Positions 16,610-25,441 of a stretch of 33,531 bases of DNA are shown here, in pieces. Origin of the DNA: Chitinophagaceae bacterium (GTDB lineage Bacteria > Bacteroidota > Bacteroidia > Chitinophagales > Chitinophagaceae); contig JAIXOJ010000214.1 of the NCBI GenBank assembly GCA_027486835.1, positions 1 to 33,531 of the forward strand, written 5' to 3'. Both the position numbers and the translations under genes were made by a program. Position 1 is the first letter of the stretch, and every line of letters begins with the position of its first letter. Below the pieces are notes generated by a model, which worked only from the letters and a program-made list of their open reading frames with translations, ran no database searches and was not told where the DNA came from.

Positions 16610-17236
16610 TTGAAATTGTTCCTATTGGGTCATCCCTTGTTTTTAGCTTTTCCAAGCCATAAAAGAAAATTTAAAAGAGTGCCTATTTAAGGGTGAATTT
16701 GTAATTTAAAAGGTATTTGGTAATTTATGCGACTCCCCCCTTACCCAAAATTCCTCCATAACAAGAATGTAAATTTGATAACTGATCTTAATAAAATTGT
16801 TTTTTAATTCACAATATATCTTTAGAAAAACGTCTATTAATTTATTAGTGAACATTCCCTTTTCCGTGGATACACGAAAGATAGAAGTTAGTAACACCAC
16901 TGGAACGCTTTTTTCCATTGGCATAAGCATTCTCATGGATTATTACATATAAATACCGAATAGAAGATAGACCCAGTGAAACAAGCTTCACCTTTCCACA
17001 TTCAAGAATTAAAGAAACTCGAAACATAAACAAACCTAAACTTACTGATTGGTTACTACCCCCCGTCCATGAGTATATGCCAAAAGCAATCTTTCGATTA
17101 TTAGCGGAAAAATGGACATAAGAATCCATTCCCCCTGTCCATTTCAACCCCCATTTTGTCCATTTCAAGGAGGTGACAACTATTTAGGAATTCTTGCCCA
17201 ATCATTTTTGTGTCGTCATCAAAATATAGTTGGGTA
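16610..17236. other. Non-coding stretch before the TonB receptor gene
   Basis: No supported gene lies here. A 107-codon minus-strand ORF (16845-17168) has no recognisable domain and begins inside a short repeat, so I do not call it. The stretch has an inverted repeat, AAATGGACA (17110-17118) with TGTCCATTT (17136-17144), and a 12-bp direct repeat with 21-bp period (17136-17168). It also has AAGGAGGTGA at 17167-17176, a perfect anti-16S match with no start codon at the right distance. It probably contains the leader and promoter of the TonB receptor operon. Confidence 0.45.
17136..17168. repeat. 12-bp direct repeat, 21-bp period, upstream of the TonB receptor
   Basis: TGTCCATTTCAA occurs at 17136-17147 and again at 17157-17168, exactly 21 bp apart, with C-rich spacing between them. 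The first copy also pairs with AAATGGACA at 17110-17118 as a 9-bp inverted repeat. Two copies separated by two helical turns suit a regulator dimer or tandem binding (LytTR sites are often spaced this way), but this is inference. Alternatively it is a short remnant of the same kind of 21-bp repeat found at 1298 and 33332. Confidence 0.45.
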
Positions 17237-19549
17237 ATGAATAAAATAGTTAGCATCGTTTGTGGCCTTTGCCTGCTGATGGGTTGTTTTGGCAATGTGC
17301 TTGCTCAAAAAAAATGTACGGTCAGCGGCACAATAAGGGATAGCCAAACCGGGGAAACGCTCATAGGTGCTTTTTTACGGGTGGATCAAAAAATGCAAGT
17401 AGGCGTGTCAGCGAACGAGTACGGATTCTATTCCTTGTCTTTACCGCAAGGGAAATATGTTCTTAAAGTATCGTTCGTGGGCTATCAAGAACAAAAAATG
17501 TCGGTCGATTTGGATAGTTCCTTCGAGTTGAATTGGAAACTGGAAAGCAAGCATTCATTGAACGAGGTGGTGGTAAGTACAAAGCGCAAAAACGACAACC
17601 TCACCAAAGCGGTAATGGGCACAGAGACGCTCAACATGAAAGATATTGCCAAGATTCCCGTGGTTTTTGGTGAAAAAGATGTGTTGAAAACAATTCAATT
17701 ATTGCCAGGCATCAAGAGTGCAGGGGAAGGGAATAGCGGTTTTTACGTTCGTGGTGGTGCAGCAGACCAAAATCTTATCCTATTGGATGAAGCACCGGTT
17801 TACAATGCTTCCCATCTGTTGGGCTTTTTCAGCACCTTCAATAGTGATGCCATTAAAGATGCAACCCTTATCAAGGGCAATAGTCCTGCGCAATATGGTG
17901 GTCGGCTTTCTTCGGTGCTAGACGTAAAAATGAAGGAAGGCAACAACAAAGAATTGAGTGCCAACGGAGGTATTGGGCTGATCAGTAGCAGATTGAGCGT
18001 GGAAGGGCCGCTCAAGAAAGACCAATCCTCATTCATCATTTCAGGCAGAAGAACCTATGCCGATTTATTCTTAAAAGCTTCCCCAGACTTTAGCGAAAAC
18101 AAACTTTATTTCTACGACCTCAACGCTAAGGCCAACTATAAAATCAACAATAAAAACCGCTTGTTCTTTTCAGGTTATTTCGGTAGAGATGTATTGTCTT
18201 TTGGCGGTAATATGGGTATTGATTGGGGCAATTCCACTGGTACACTTCGTTGGAACAATATTATCAGTTCCAAACTATTTTCCAATACCTCTTTAATTTA
18301 TAGCAACTATGATTATAAAGTAAAAATCAAAAGTGGGGAAACAGATTTTAATATCAATTCCAACATCAAAGACTGGAATTTAAAACAAGATTTCTCTTAC
18401 TACCTTAACCCTAAAAACTCGCTCCGTTATGGCTTCAATACAATTTACCACAATGTAAAACCAAGCACTTTCACAGGCACCGTAAACAACAATGTAGTAA
18501 AAGAAGGCAGAAAGTCTTTGGACAATGCCCTATACATCAACAACAATTTCAAGGCAACACAGGCTTTTACGGTGGATTATGGTCTTCGGTTTTCAGCTTT
18601 TTCCATCCTTGGTGGCGACACATATAATATCTATCAAAAGGGCATCAAAACAGATAGCGTAGTACTTGCAAAAAACATGTTTGGCAAAACTTATTACAAT
18701 ATCGAACCAAGGGCTACTGCCAATTATCGCATCAATGAAATGAACAGCATCAAGTTAGGATATGCCCGCAACGTACAGCATTTGCACCTACTTAGCAATG
18801 CCACTTCTTCTAATCCTACCGACCAATGGGTGAGCAATAGCTACAACATTTTACCTGAAATAGCCGATCAGTACAGCATTGGTTTTGCTCGGAATTTCAA
18901 AGAAAACAAATATGAATTGGGCGTGGAAGTATATTATAAAGACATGCAAAACCAAGTGGATTATAAAGACGCTGCCGACATTAATACCGCCCCAGATGTA
19001 GAAAGTGAATTGCTCTATGGCAAGGGACGTGCGTATGGTCTGGAAATGATTGCCAAGAAAAAAGAGGGCAAATTAACGGGATGGATCAGTTATACCATAT
19101 CCAAAACTGAGCGATTGATAGAGGGTATCAACAACAACAACTGGTACAATGCCAAGCAAGACAGAACCCACGATTTATCGATAGTAGGCATATATCAACT
19201 CAACCCTCGTTGGTCATTATCAGGAGTGTTTGTATATAACACGGGCAATGCCGTAACCTTTCCTACAGGGAAATTTTACTTGGATGGACAAACCGTTTTC
19301 CAATACGGCAACCGAAATGGAAACAGAATGCCTGCAAACCACCGCCTGGATTTTAGTGCCACATACGAACGCCCCAAGAAAGACCGAATACAATCGTCAT
19401 GGAATTTTAGCTTGTACAATGTATATGGAAGGGAAAATGCCTACACCATCACTTTTGAAGATGTGCCAGACGATGCCACCAAAACACAAGCCAAGCAAAC
19501 TTCTCTCTTCAGATGGGTACCAAGCGTAACGTATAATTTTAAATTCTAA
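17237..19549 (+). CDS. TonB-dependent outer-membrane receptor (SusC-like, with carboxypeptidase-regulatory-like domain)
   Basis: The product has 770 residues from ATG 17237, with a signal peptide cleaved at VLA before Gln24. The frame extends to GTG 17210, but the signal peptide fixes the later start. Residues about 26-95 form a carboxypeptidase-regulatory-like beta domain (VSGTIRDSQTGETLIGA). The plug follows (about 130-235) with NSGFYVRGGAADQNLILLDEAPVYN, and then a barrel rich in aromatic strands ending TYNFKF. Such receptors take up ligands across the outer membrane with TonB-ExbB-ExbD energy. The DUF4249 lipoprotein encoded 13 bp downstream is the usual partner of this receptor class. 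A peptide-like ligand is plausible given the upstream peptidases, but unproven. Confidence 0.93.
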   Translation: MNKIVSIVCGLCLLMGCFGNVLAQKKCTVSGTIRDSQTGETLIGAFLRVDQKMQVGVSANEYGFYSLSLPQGKYVLKVSFVGYQEQKMSVDLDSSFELNWKLESKHSLNEVVVSTKRKNDNLTKAVMGTETLNMKDIAKIPVVFGEKDVLKTIQLLPGIKSAGEGNSGFYVRGGAADQNLILLDEAPVYNASHLLGFFSTFNSDAIKDATLIKGNSPAQYGGRLSSVLDVKMKEGNNKELSANGGIGLISSRLSVEGPLKKDQSSFIISGRRTYADLFLKASPDFSENKLYFYDLNAKANYKINNKNRLFFSGYFGRDVLSFGGNMGIDWGNSTGTLRWNNIISSKLFSNTSLIYSNYDYKVKIKSGETDFNINSNIKDWNLKQDFSYYLNPKNSLRYGFNTIYHNVKPSTFTGTVNNNVVKEGRKSLDNALYINNNFKATQAFTVDYGLRFSAFSILGGDTYNIYQKGIKTDSVVLAKNMFGKTYYNIEPRATANYRINEMNSIKLGYARNVQHLHLLSNATSSNPTDQWVSNSYNILPEIADQYSIGFARNFKENKYELGVEVYYKDMQNQVDYKDAADINTAPDVESELLYGKGRAYGLEMIAKKKEGKLTGWISYTISKTERLIEGINNNNWYNAKQDRTHDLSIVGIYQLNPRWSLSGVFVYNTGNAVTFPTGKFYLDGQTVFQYGNRNGNRMPANHRLDFSATYERPKKDRIQSSWNFSLYNVYGRENAYTITFEDVPDDATKTQAKQTSLFRWVPSVTYNFKF

Positions 19550-19562
19550 AAATAATCGACAC

Positions 19563-20354
19563 ATGAAATCATTGATAACATGCCTAGCAGTTTTGTTTTT
19601 TTTCTCTAGTTGCGAAAAAATCGTTGACTTGGATTTGAGCAACAATATCGACAAATTGGTAATTGATGCCAACATCACCAATCAACCACCACCTTATGAG
19701 GTAAGACTTACCAAGTCGGTAAGATTTAGTGAAAAGAACGAATATCCGCCTGTAAAAAATGCCGTTGTAACCATCACGGACAATGCAGGCCAATCCGACA
19801 CGTTGACCTATACTTCCGATGGTAAATACCTTACCAAAAATTTACAAGGCATAGAAGGCCGTACCTATTTTCTAACCATCAAAATGGATGGCAAAACCTA
19901 CACTGCCGAAAGCACAATGCCCAAAAAGGTGGAATTAGACAGCCTCACCATCTCGGTTTTCAAAATTAACGGAGAAGATAAAAAGTTTATTATCCCCAAT
20001 TATGTTGAACCCAATTATCTTGGCAATTACTACCGTTTTCTACAAACCTTGGATGGAAAGTTTGACAAAAATTATTACGTATTCAACGATAATTTAAACA
20101 ATGGTAAATCCAACCAACGCCCCTTACAGAATAACGATGATGATTTTGAAATAAAAAGCGGTTCTACGGTTACCATTGAAATGCGGTGCTTGTCCAGCAA
20201 TGTATATAATTATTTCTTTTCGCTTAGCCAACAAGCAGGCGGGGCTTTTGGTAGCGGCACAGCACCAGCCAACTCGCCCAACAATATTACAGGGGATGCG
20301 CTAGGTATTTTTTCGGCGCATACTAAGCAATCCAAAACCATCATTGTGCCATAA
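19563..20354 (+). CDS. DUF4249 family lipoprotein, TonB receptor partner
   Basis: This is a 263-residue lipoprotein: MKSLITCLAVLFFFSSC gives a lipobox with Cys17. After it comes the DUF4249 opening EKIVDLDLSNNIDKLVIDANITN, followed by an immunoglobulin-like beta domain (VKNAVVTITDNAGQSDTLTYT) and a region ending with Gly-Ala-rich QQAGGAFGSGTAPANSPNN and the TGDALGIFSA motif typical of the family's C-terminus. It is probably on the outer membrane, pairing with the receptor encoded 13 bp upstream, in the manner of SusC/SusD-like couples. The protein is at the short end for the family. An intergenic hairpin candidate lies about 100 bp downstream. Confidence 0.88.
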   Translation: MKSLITCLAVLFFFSSCEKIVDLDLSNNIDKLVIDANITNQPPPYEVRLTKSVRFSEKNEYPPVKNAVVTITDNAGQSDTLTYTSDGKYLTKNLQGIEGRTYFLTIKMDGKTYTAESTMPKKVELDSLTISVFKINGEDKKFIIPNYVEPNYLGNYYRFLQTLDGKFDKNYYVFNDNLNNGKSNQRPLQNNDDDFEIKSGSTVTIEMRCLSSNVYNYFFSLSQQAGGAFGSGTAPANSPNNITGDALGIFSAHTKQSKTIIVP

Positions 20355-20456
20355 TAAGGTTCTTGTTTCGGATAACCCATTTCTTAATCTTGGTTGTGAG
20401 TGGATTTGGATTTTCAAATCACTGCAATTATTTACTCATAGGCCTTGTTTAGCACC

Positions 20457-20498
20457 CTTTGTTTCAATTAAAAAACAAAGCTATCTCCCCTTTTTTTT
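20457..20498 (+). terminator. Weak terminator candidate after the DUF4249 gene
   Basis: CTTTGTTT (20457-20464) pairs with AAACAAAG (20473-20480) around an 8-nt loop, and a run of eight T begins at 20491. The stem is AT-rich and the T-run is 10 nt beyond it, so it is not a classic intrinsic terminator. It does sit at the natural boundary between the TonB receptor pair and the export operon. Confidence 0.25.
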
Positions 20499-20522
20499 AG
20501 TTATTTAAAGTAAATATGCATA

Positions 20523-20909
20523 TTGTTAGTCCCTATTGTAAAGCGTTTTAGCTTATTGCCATTATTTGCCTTCACATTGCTTCTATTAGTAGCAAATAAT
20601 GCTTCATCACAAAGTGCAAAAGATATTCTCGGCCATTGGAAATCAGTGGAACATCCCGACAAACTAGTGGAAATTTATGTAGGCAAAGATGCCTTATGCT
20701 ATGGAAGAGAAGTTTCCACGCCTAATAAAAACATGCTGAAACAGCTCCAATACAATGAAGCCACCAAGACTTTTAGTGGCACGATGTCGCCGCCAGACAA
20801 AGACATAACCTTATCTGTAAACATCAGCGTTTTAAACCATGATACTTTAAAGCTGGTAGCTAAAAAATTCTTTGTCACGAAGACAATGCTTTTTGTAAGA
20901 AAAAAATAA
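20523..20909 (+). CDS. Small secreted DUF2147-like protein
   Basis: The ORF gives 128 residues with a signal peptide cleaved at ASS before Gln30. The mature part (DILGHWKSVEHPDKLVEIYVGKD, then TKTFSGTMSPPDKD and a closing beta strand) resembles a DUF2147-type beta-barrel of lipocalin size, as found in many Bacteroidota. There is no ATG in frame near the signal peptide; the likely start is TTG at 20523. An ATG at 20516 is out of frame and stops after 11 codons. The TolC gene starts 3 bp after the stop, so this small protein is probably the first product of the export operon. Confidence 0.6.
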   Translation: MLVPIVKRFSLLPLFAFTLLLLVANNASSQSAKDILGHWKSVEHPDKLVEIYVGKDALCYGREVSTPNKNMLKQLQYNEATKTFSGTMSPPDKDITLSVNISVLNHDTLKLVAKKFFVTKTMLFVRKK

Positions 20910-20912
20910 AAA

Positions 20913-22223
20913 ATGATGCTTAAAAAAATGACCCATACCGTTTGTTTGATAGCATCTTGTATTTGCATATCATCTCTAACTGCCCAAAAAGTTTTTACCA
21001 GCTTAGATAGTTTACTATCCTATGCCACACAAAAAAGCATTACGGTACAGTCAAACGATATTAAAATCCGGCAAGCCAAACAAGCCAAGGTAGCGGCTCT
21101 GTTGAGTATTCCGGATCCTACAGGAAATTCGGGTTTGAATTATACCGACAATACCACATTGCCCGTTAGTTTGTTCCCAGATGCCAGCAATCCAGGTAAG
21201 TATTCGGAAATAAGGGTAGGCCAAAAATATTCTACGCAGTTTAGCCAAAATACGGATATTAAAATCGTAAACCTAGCTGGTTGGGAAAATTGGAAACTTG
21301 CTAAAATAAATATCGACTTAGCCAATTCCAATCGACTCTTGGGAGTTAAGTCGCTCGAAGAAAATATAGCATCCAATTATTACAACATACTCAATCTGCA
21401 AGCACAAATCGTAAACAGTGAAAGAAACTTAGCCATTTCAGATACATTGTTTCAGATTGTGCAAGCCAAGCAAGAAAAAGGTTTGGTGAAACCACAGGAT
21501 GTAAACGACAGTAAGGTGGCGGTTTTAAACAACCAAGAGCAAATTAAGCAGCTTGAATTTTTATTGAAACAGTACTATTTAAGCTTAAAAACCCTCTGCG
21601 ATATTCCAGAGCAAGAACAGATAGTTATTGCCCAAAAGTTACCGCAAAACCCGGAGAGCGAAGCTAGCACCGTGGTTCTAAATGCCTTGGCTATCAGTAA
21701 TAGTTTGCTTAAAGAAAAATATGCTTGGAGCAATTATAGACAATCGGTCAAGTCTAACCTGCCAACACTATCCTTTACCCAAAGCAATAGCTACACCTTG
21801 TACAATCAGGACTTTAAACTCTTTGATGGCAAATGGTATAAAGGTGCTTCAATAGGGTTTAAAATATCTATACCCATGCCCAATGCCAACAGCATAGGAA
21901 ATCGGACTAAGGCTAAATATGATTACGAATTAGCTAGAAAAATTACCGAACAAGAAACTATCAAGGCCAATTTGGTGCAAACGCAATTGCAGGTGGATTA
22001 CGATAAAGCCTTGTCTCAAGCTCGCAGCAACAAAGAGATTTTTGAACTAAGAAAGGATAGCTATCAAAAAAACAAATTTCTCTATGAACAGGGTTTGCTG
22101 GGGTTAGACCAAACGTTGAACAGTTTCACCGCAATGGTAAATGCGGGCTATAACCTCACCACATCTATCATCAATGTACAGTTGGCACAAGCCAAAATAA
22201 ACATCAACAATAAATTAAAGTAG
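20913..22223 (+). CDS. TolC-family outer-membrane efflux protein
   Basis: The protein is 436 residues with a signal peptide cleaved at LTA before Gln25. ATG 20913 is followed at once by a second ATG, and a third possible start is ATG 20928. Long helical stretches show TolC-type periodicity: LDSLLSYATQKSITVQSNDIKIRQAKQAKV (split here by its own turn), ENIASNYYNILNLQAQIVNS, and a C-terminal repeat with LYEQGLLGLDQTLNSFTAMVN. It would form the outer-membrane duct of a tripartite exporter with the adaptor encoded 7 bp downstream and the ABC proteins beyond. Confidence 0.9.
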   Translation: MMLKKMTHTVCLIASCICISSLTAQKVFTSLDSLLSYATQKSITVQSNDIKIRQAKQAKVAALLSIPDPTGNSGLNYTDNTTLPVSLFPDASNPGKYSEIRVGQKYSTQFSQNTDIKIVNLAGWENWKLAKINIDLANSNRLLGVKSLEENIASNYYNILNLQAQIVNSERNLAISDTLFQIVQAKQEKGLVKPQDVNDSKVAVLNNQEQIKQLEFLLKQYYLSLKTLCDIPEQEQIVIAQKLPQNPESEASTVVLNALAISNSLLKEKYAWSNYRQSVKSNLPTLSFTQSNSYTLYNQDFKLFDGKWYKGASIGFKISIPMPNANSIGNRTKAKYDYELARKITEQETIKANLVQTQLQVDYDKALSQARSNKEIFELRKDSYQKNKFLYEQGLLGLDQTLNSFTAMVNAGYNLTTSIINVQLAQAKININNKLK

Positions 22224-22230
22224 TGTAAAT

Positions 22231-23373
22231 ATGAAAAAGAAATGGATTGCTGTATGCACCTTGGTTTTGCTAGCTTCGGCTTGTGGAAAGAAAACACAGG
22301 AAACCAAACCCGTTAGAAAAGACATCACCGAAACAGTGTATGCTTCTGGCATTTTAGAGGCTAGGAATACCTATAGTCTTACTGCCCAAGCAGATGGGTA
22401 TTTGGTGGCGGTGAATTTTAATGAAGGAGATATTGTTGCCCCTGGAAAAGTATTGGCAGTGGTGGATAACAAAGAAAGTGGGTTCAACCGCGAAAGTGCA
22501 AACGACCTGTTTGTAATTGCCGAAAAAAACACCCAGAACGATGCACCTTCTTTGGTGCAAGCAAAGAACAATATGGCCACTGCCCAACAAAAAAAGGAAC
22601 AAGATTTAAAGCAGTTCAAAAGATACCAAGAACTATTGGCAGCCAAAGCCATAGCTACTGTAGATTATGAAAATGTGGCATTGCAATACCAAAACTCGGC
22701 TAGAAACTATGATGATGCAGTGGAAAATTATCGTTTACTGAAAACACAGGCCGAGCAACAGCTCATTTCTACCAAAGCGGCTAAAAAAGTAAATGAAACC
22801 ATTCTAACCAAAAACGAAATCATTGCTATTGTAAGAGGCAGGGTGTATAAGAAATACAAACAAGTGGGCGACTACGTAAAGCGTGGGGAAGCAATTGCCC
22901 TTATTGGCGATGCCGACGATATTTATGCCAAAATAAATGTTGACGAAAGCAATATTGCCAAAATAAAAATAGGTCAAGAGGCATTGGTACAATTAAACAC
23001 CCAACTAGGCAACAATTACAAAGGCATAGTAAGTGAAATCTACCCAATGTTTGACGATGCTTCCCAATCTTTTTTCTGCAAAATAAAATTTATGGACACC
23101 CTTGGTTTTAGCATTGTAAATACTCAGCTTCAAAGCAATATCATAACGGGTGTTCGAAAAAATGCGCTATTGATTCCGAAGAACTATATCGATGCAGGCG
23201 GATTTGTCCAGATAAAAGGGATGAAAGAAAAAACAAAAATTAACACGGCTTTTGCCAGCAGCGATTGGGTGCTTGTATTAGGCGGCATTGATGAAAACAC
23301 TGTTTTAGAAACAGATGATATAGCAGAAAATAAGGTAAAAACTTCTGAGGCGGGCGCATCTATGGCCAAATAG
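22231..23373 (+). CDS. HlyD/MacA-type periplasmic adaptor lipoprotein
   Basis: This 380-residue membrane-fusion protein has a lipobox LASAC with Cys18. It shows a biotinyl-lipoyl-like half motif (YSLTAQADGYLVAVNFNEGDIV, about 50-71), a coiled-coil hairpin (about 95-190, rich in Gln, Lys and Ala), the second half motif (AIVRGRVYKKYKQVGDYVKRG, about 198-218), and then the beta-barrel and membrane-proximal domains. It should link the TolC duct to the permease encoded downstream. The 124-bp gap to the permease gene is the only sizeable gap in this operon and holds no ORF. Confidence 0.9.
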   Translation: MKKKWIAVCTLVLLASACGKKTQETKPVRKDITETVYASGILEARNTYSLTAQADGYLVAVNFNEGDIVAPGKVLAVVDNKESGFNRESANDLFVIAEKNTQNDAPSLVQAKNNMATAQQKKEQDLKQFKRYQELLAAKAIATVDYENVALQYQNSARNYDDAVENYRLLKTQAEQQLISTKAAKKVNETILTKNEIIAIVRGRVYKKYKQVGDYVKRGEAIALIGDADDIYAKINVDESNIAKIKIGQEALVQLNTQLGNNYKGIVSEIYPMFDDASQSFFCKIKFMDTLGFSIVNTQLQSNIITGVRKNALLIPKNYIDAGGFVQIKGMKEKTKINTAFASSDWVLVLGGIDENTVLETDDIAENKVKTSEAGASMAK

Positions 23374-23497
23374 ATTTACTAGACAGTATTAAATGGGTAA
23401 CAGGTTTTGCAACATTTTGTATGCATCTGCAAACGAATACCCCCTTTATCGTAATGCCCACTACCTGCCTTTTCGCTAACATTAAAATGATGAAAAA

Positions 23498-24727
23498 ATG
23501 AAACTACCTGTCAATTTAGACATTGCTTTTACCCATATTTCCAAAGGACTGCGCCAAACCTTGGTAGCTGCCTTGGGCGTTACCATTGGGGTGGCTGTTT
23601 ACTTGTTTATGAATTCGTTGAGTGCGGGGTTTAGCAAGTTTTCAAGAGATAATATTTTCCAATCCAATGCTCATATCAAAATCTACAAAAGCGATGAGAT
23701 GAGCCAAGCATTGGATAAAAAGGCTTTGGCCATGCACCTTATTACCAATCCACAAATAACTACGCTGTCTAAAAAAATAATCAACCCTGCCAACTTATTG
23801 GAGCAGGTGAAGCAGCAACCTTATATCACGCATGCCATTGCACAAATTGAATTAAGCACATTTTACAACCGAGGTAAAACACAAATAAAAGGTACCGCAC
23901 TTGGCGTAAACATGATTGAATACAGCGGCATGTTTAATACGGAAAAATACATGGTGGCAGGCAGTGTAAAAGATTTGCAGGGCAATCTTAATGGAGTGAT
24001 TATTGGGTGCGGCATTGCAGAAAAATTGAGTTTAGGCATTGGAGACAACATTACCATGTCTTCCTCTTATGGGGTAAGCAAAGTATTGCGCATTGTGGGC
24101 ATTTTCAAATTGGGGAATAGCATGAGCGACGATTCAAAATCGTATGTCAACATCAGCACTGCCCAACAGTTTTTAAAAGAAGGCCCTTCTTATGTTACCA
24201 CTCTTTACGCCAATACACAGAACCCCGATGAAACCGAGGGTTTTGTAACAAAATTGCAAGCCATTACTCCATACACCGTAGAAGATTGGAAAACCACCAA
24301 TGCCGATGTAATCAGTGGCGACAAAACCAGAAGTACCATGATGAATTCTATTTCTATGTCTATTTTACTGCTAGCGGGGTTTATCATCTACAACATATTG
24401 AGTTCTACCATTTCCCAAAAAATAAACGACATCGCCATACTCAAAGCCACAGGATTTGCCAGCAAGGATGTGATAAAAATTTTCTTGTTAGAAGCCTTAA
24501 TTATGGGTTTGATAGGCACGCTCATCGGCTTGGGACTTGGTTCTGTATTGATATTTATTTTATCGAAAGTTTACATGGGAGGGCCTGTTGGTTATTTCCC
24601 CATCCATTTTGAATGGAAATTATACCTGCAAAGTTTTGTACTTGGATTATTAATGACTGTTTTGGCTGGTTATTTCCCTGCTAGAAGGGCAGCCAATGTA
24701 GATCCGATTGACATTTTTAGAAAATAA
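23498..24727 (+). CDS. ABC transporter permease, FtsX/MacB type
   Basis: The protein is 409 residues. One membrane helix lies near the N-terminus (LVAALGVTIGVAVYLFMNSL, about 22-41), followed by a periplasmic MacB-type domain (about 45-280). Three C-terminal helices (about 288-308, 333-358, 380-400) carry the FtsX domain and the closing PARRAANVDPIDIFRK, typical of the family. FtsX/MacB permeases do not take up solutes; they drive export or extraction of lipoproteins, peptides or antibiotics through a MacA-like adaptor and TolC. In MacB the ATPase is fused, whereas here it is a separate gene 12 bp downstream, as in LolCD-like systems. Confidence 0.92.
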   Translation: MKLPVNLDIAFTHISKGLRQTLVAALGVTIGVAVYLFMNSLSAGFSKFSRDNIFQSNAHIKIYKSDEMSQALDKKALAMHLITNPQITTLSKKIINPANLLEQVKQQPYITHAIAQIELSTFYNRGKTQIKGTALGVNMIEYSGMFNTEKYMVAGSVKDLQGNLNGVIIGCGIAEKLSLGIGDNITMSSSYGVSKVLRIVGIFKLGNSMSDDSKSYVNISTAQQFLKEGPSYVTTLYANTQNPDETEGFVTKLQAITPYTVEDWKTTNADVISGDKTRSTMMNSISMSILLLAGFIIYNILSSTISQKINDIAILKATGFASKDVIKIFLLEALIMGLIGTLIGLGLGSVLIFILSKVYMGGPVGYFPIHFEWKLYLQSFVLGLLMTVLAGYFPARRAANVDPIDIFRK

Positions 24728-24739
24728 ACATTAGGCTTT

Positions 24740-25438
24740 ATGACAACTAACAAAGTAGTGCTGCATACACAAGGCATTGGCAAATATTTTTACGACCCAG
24801 TAAAGTTTAAGGCTTTAGACAATATCAGTTTTGAGGCTTATGAGGGGGAATTTTTAACCCTTGTGGGTAAAAGTGGCTCGGGTAAATCCACGCTTTTGTA
24901 TTGCCTCAGCACAATGGATACCTCCTATGATGGCAACTTGTTTATCAAAGGAGAAAAGGTAACGGGTAAAAAGACCGATGAATTGGCCGCCATTAGAAAT
25001 CGGCACATTGGCTTTGTTTTTCAGTTTCACTACCTTTTACCTGAATTTTCTTGCCTTAAAAATGTGATGATACCAGCATTAAAACTGGGTCAGTATTCGG
25101 CAGATGAGATAGAGGAACGGGCTTACGAAAAATTAAAAATGCTCGACTTGGCATCGCAAGCCTTGAAGCCTGCCTCAAAACTGAGTGGTGGACAGCAACA
25201 ACGGGTGGCCATTGCGCGTGCTTTAATAAACGACCCCGCCATCATTATGGGCGACGAACCTACTGGCAATCTAGACAGTAAAAACACAGAAATTGTGTTT
25301 GATATTTTCAAAGAAATAGCCCATGATTTTGGCAAAACCATTATTGCCGTAACCCACGACAACGACTTTGCCAAAGCCAGCGACCGCACAATAGAACTAG
25401 CCGATGGTAAAATTCTGACATTGAACAAGCAGTTTTAG
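24740..25438 (+). CDS. ABC transporter ATPase, LolD/MacB type
   Basis: This 232-residue ATPase has Walker A GKSGSGKST (43-51), a Q-loop in FVFQFHYLLPE, the signature LSGGQQQR (148-155), Walker B IIMGDEPTGNLDS (168-180) and the switch His206 in VTHDND. The sequence VFQFHYLLPEFSCLKNVMIP is characteristic of the LolD/MacB/FtsE branch. It powers the permease encoded just upstream. The next gene follows after 3 bp, so the barrel protein belongs to the same transcript. Confidence 0.95.
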   Translation: MTTNKVVLHTQGIGKYFYDPVKFKALDNISFEAYEGEFLTLVGKSGSGKSTLLYCLSTMDTSYDGNLFIKGEKVTGKKTDELAAIRNRHIGFVFQFHYLLPEFSCLKNVMIPALKLGQYSADEIEERAYEKLKMLDLASQALKPASKLSGGQQQRVAIARALINDPAIIMGDEPTGNLDSKNTEIVFDIFKEIAHDFGKTIIAVTHDNDFAKASDRTIELADGKILTLNKQF

Positions 25439-25441
25439 GAA

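Noticed and set aside
16845-17168. 107-codon minus-strand ORF upstream of the TonB receptor gene
   Set aside because: It has no recognisable domain, starts inside a short repeat and has unusual composition. It looks like a chance open frame.
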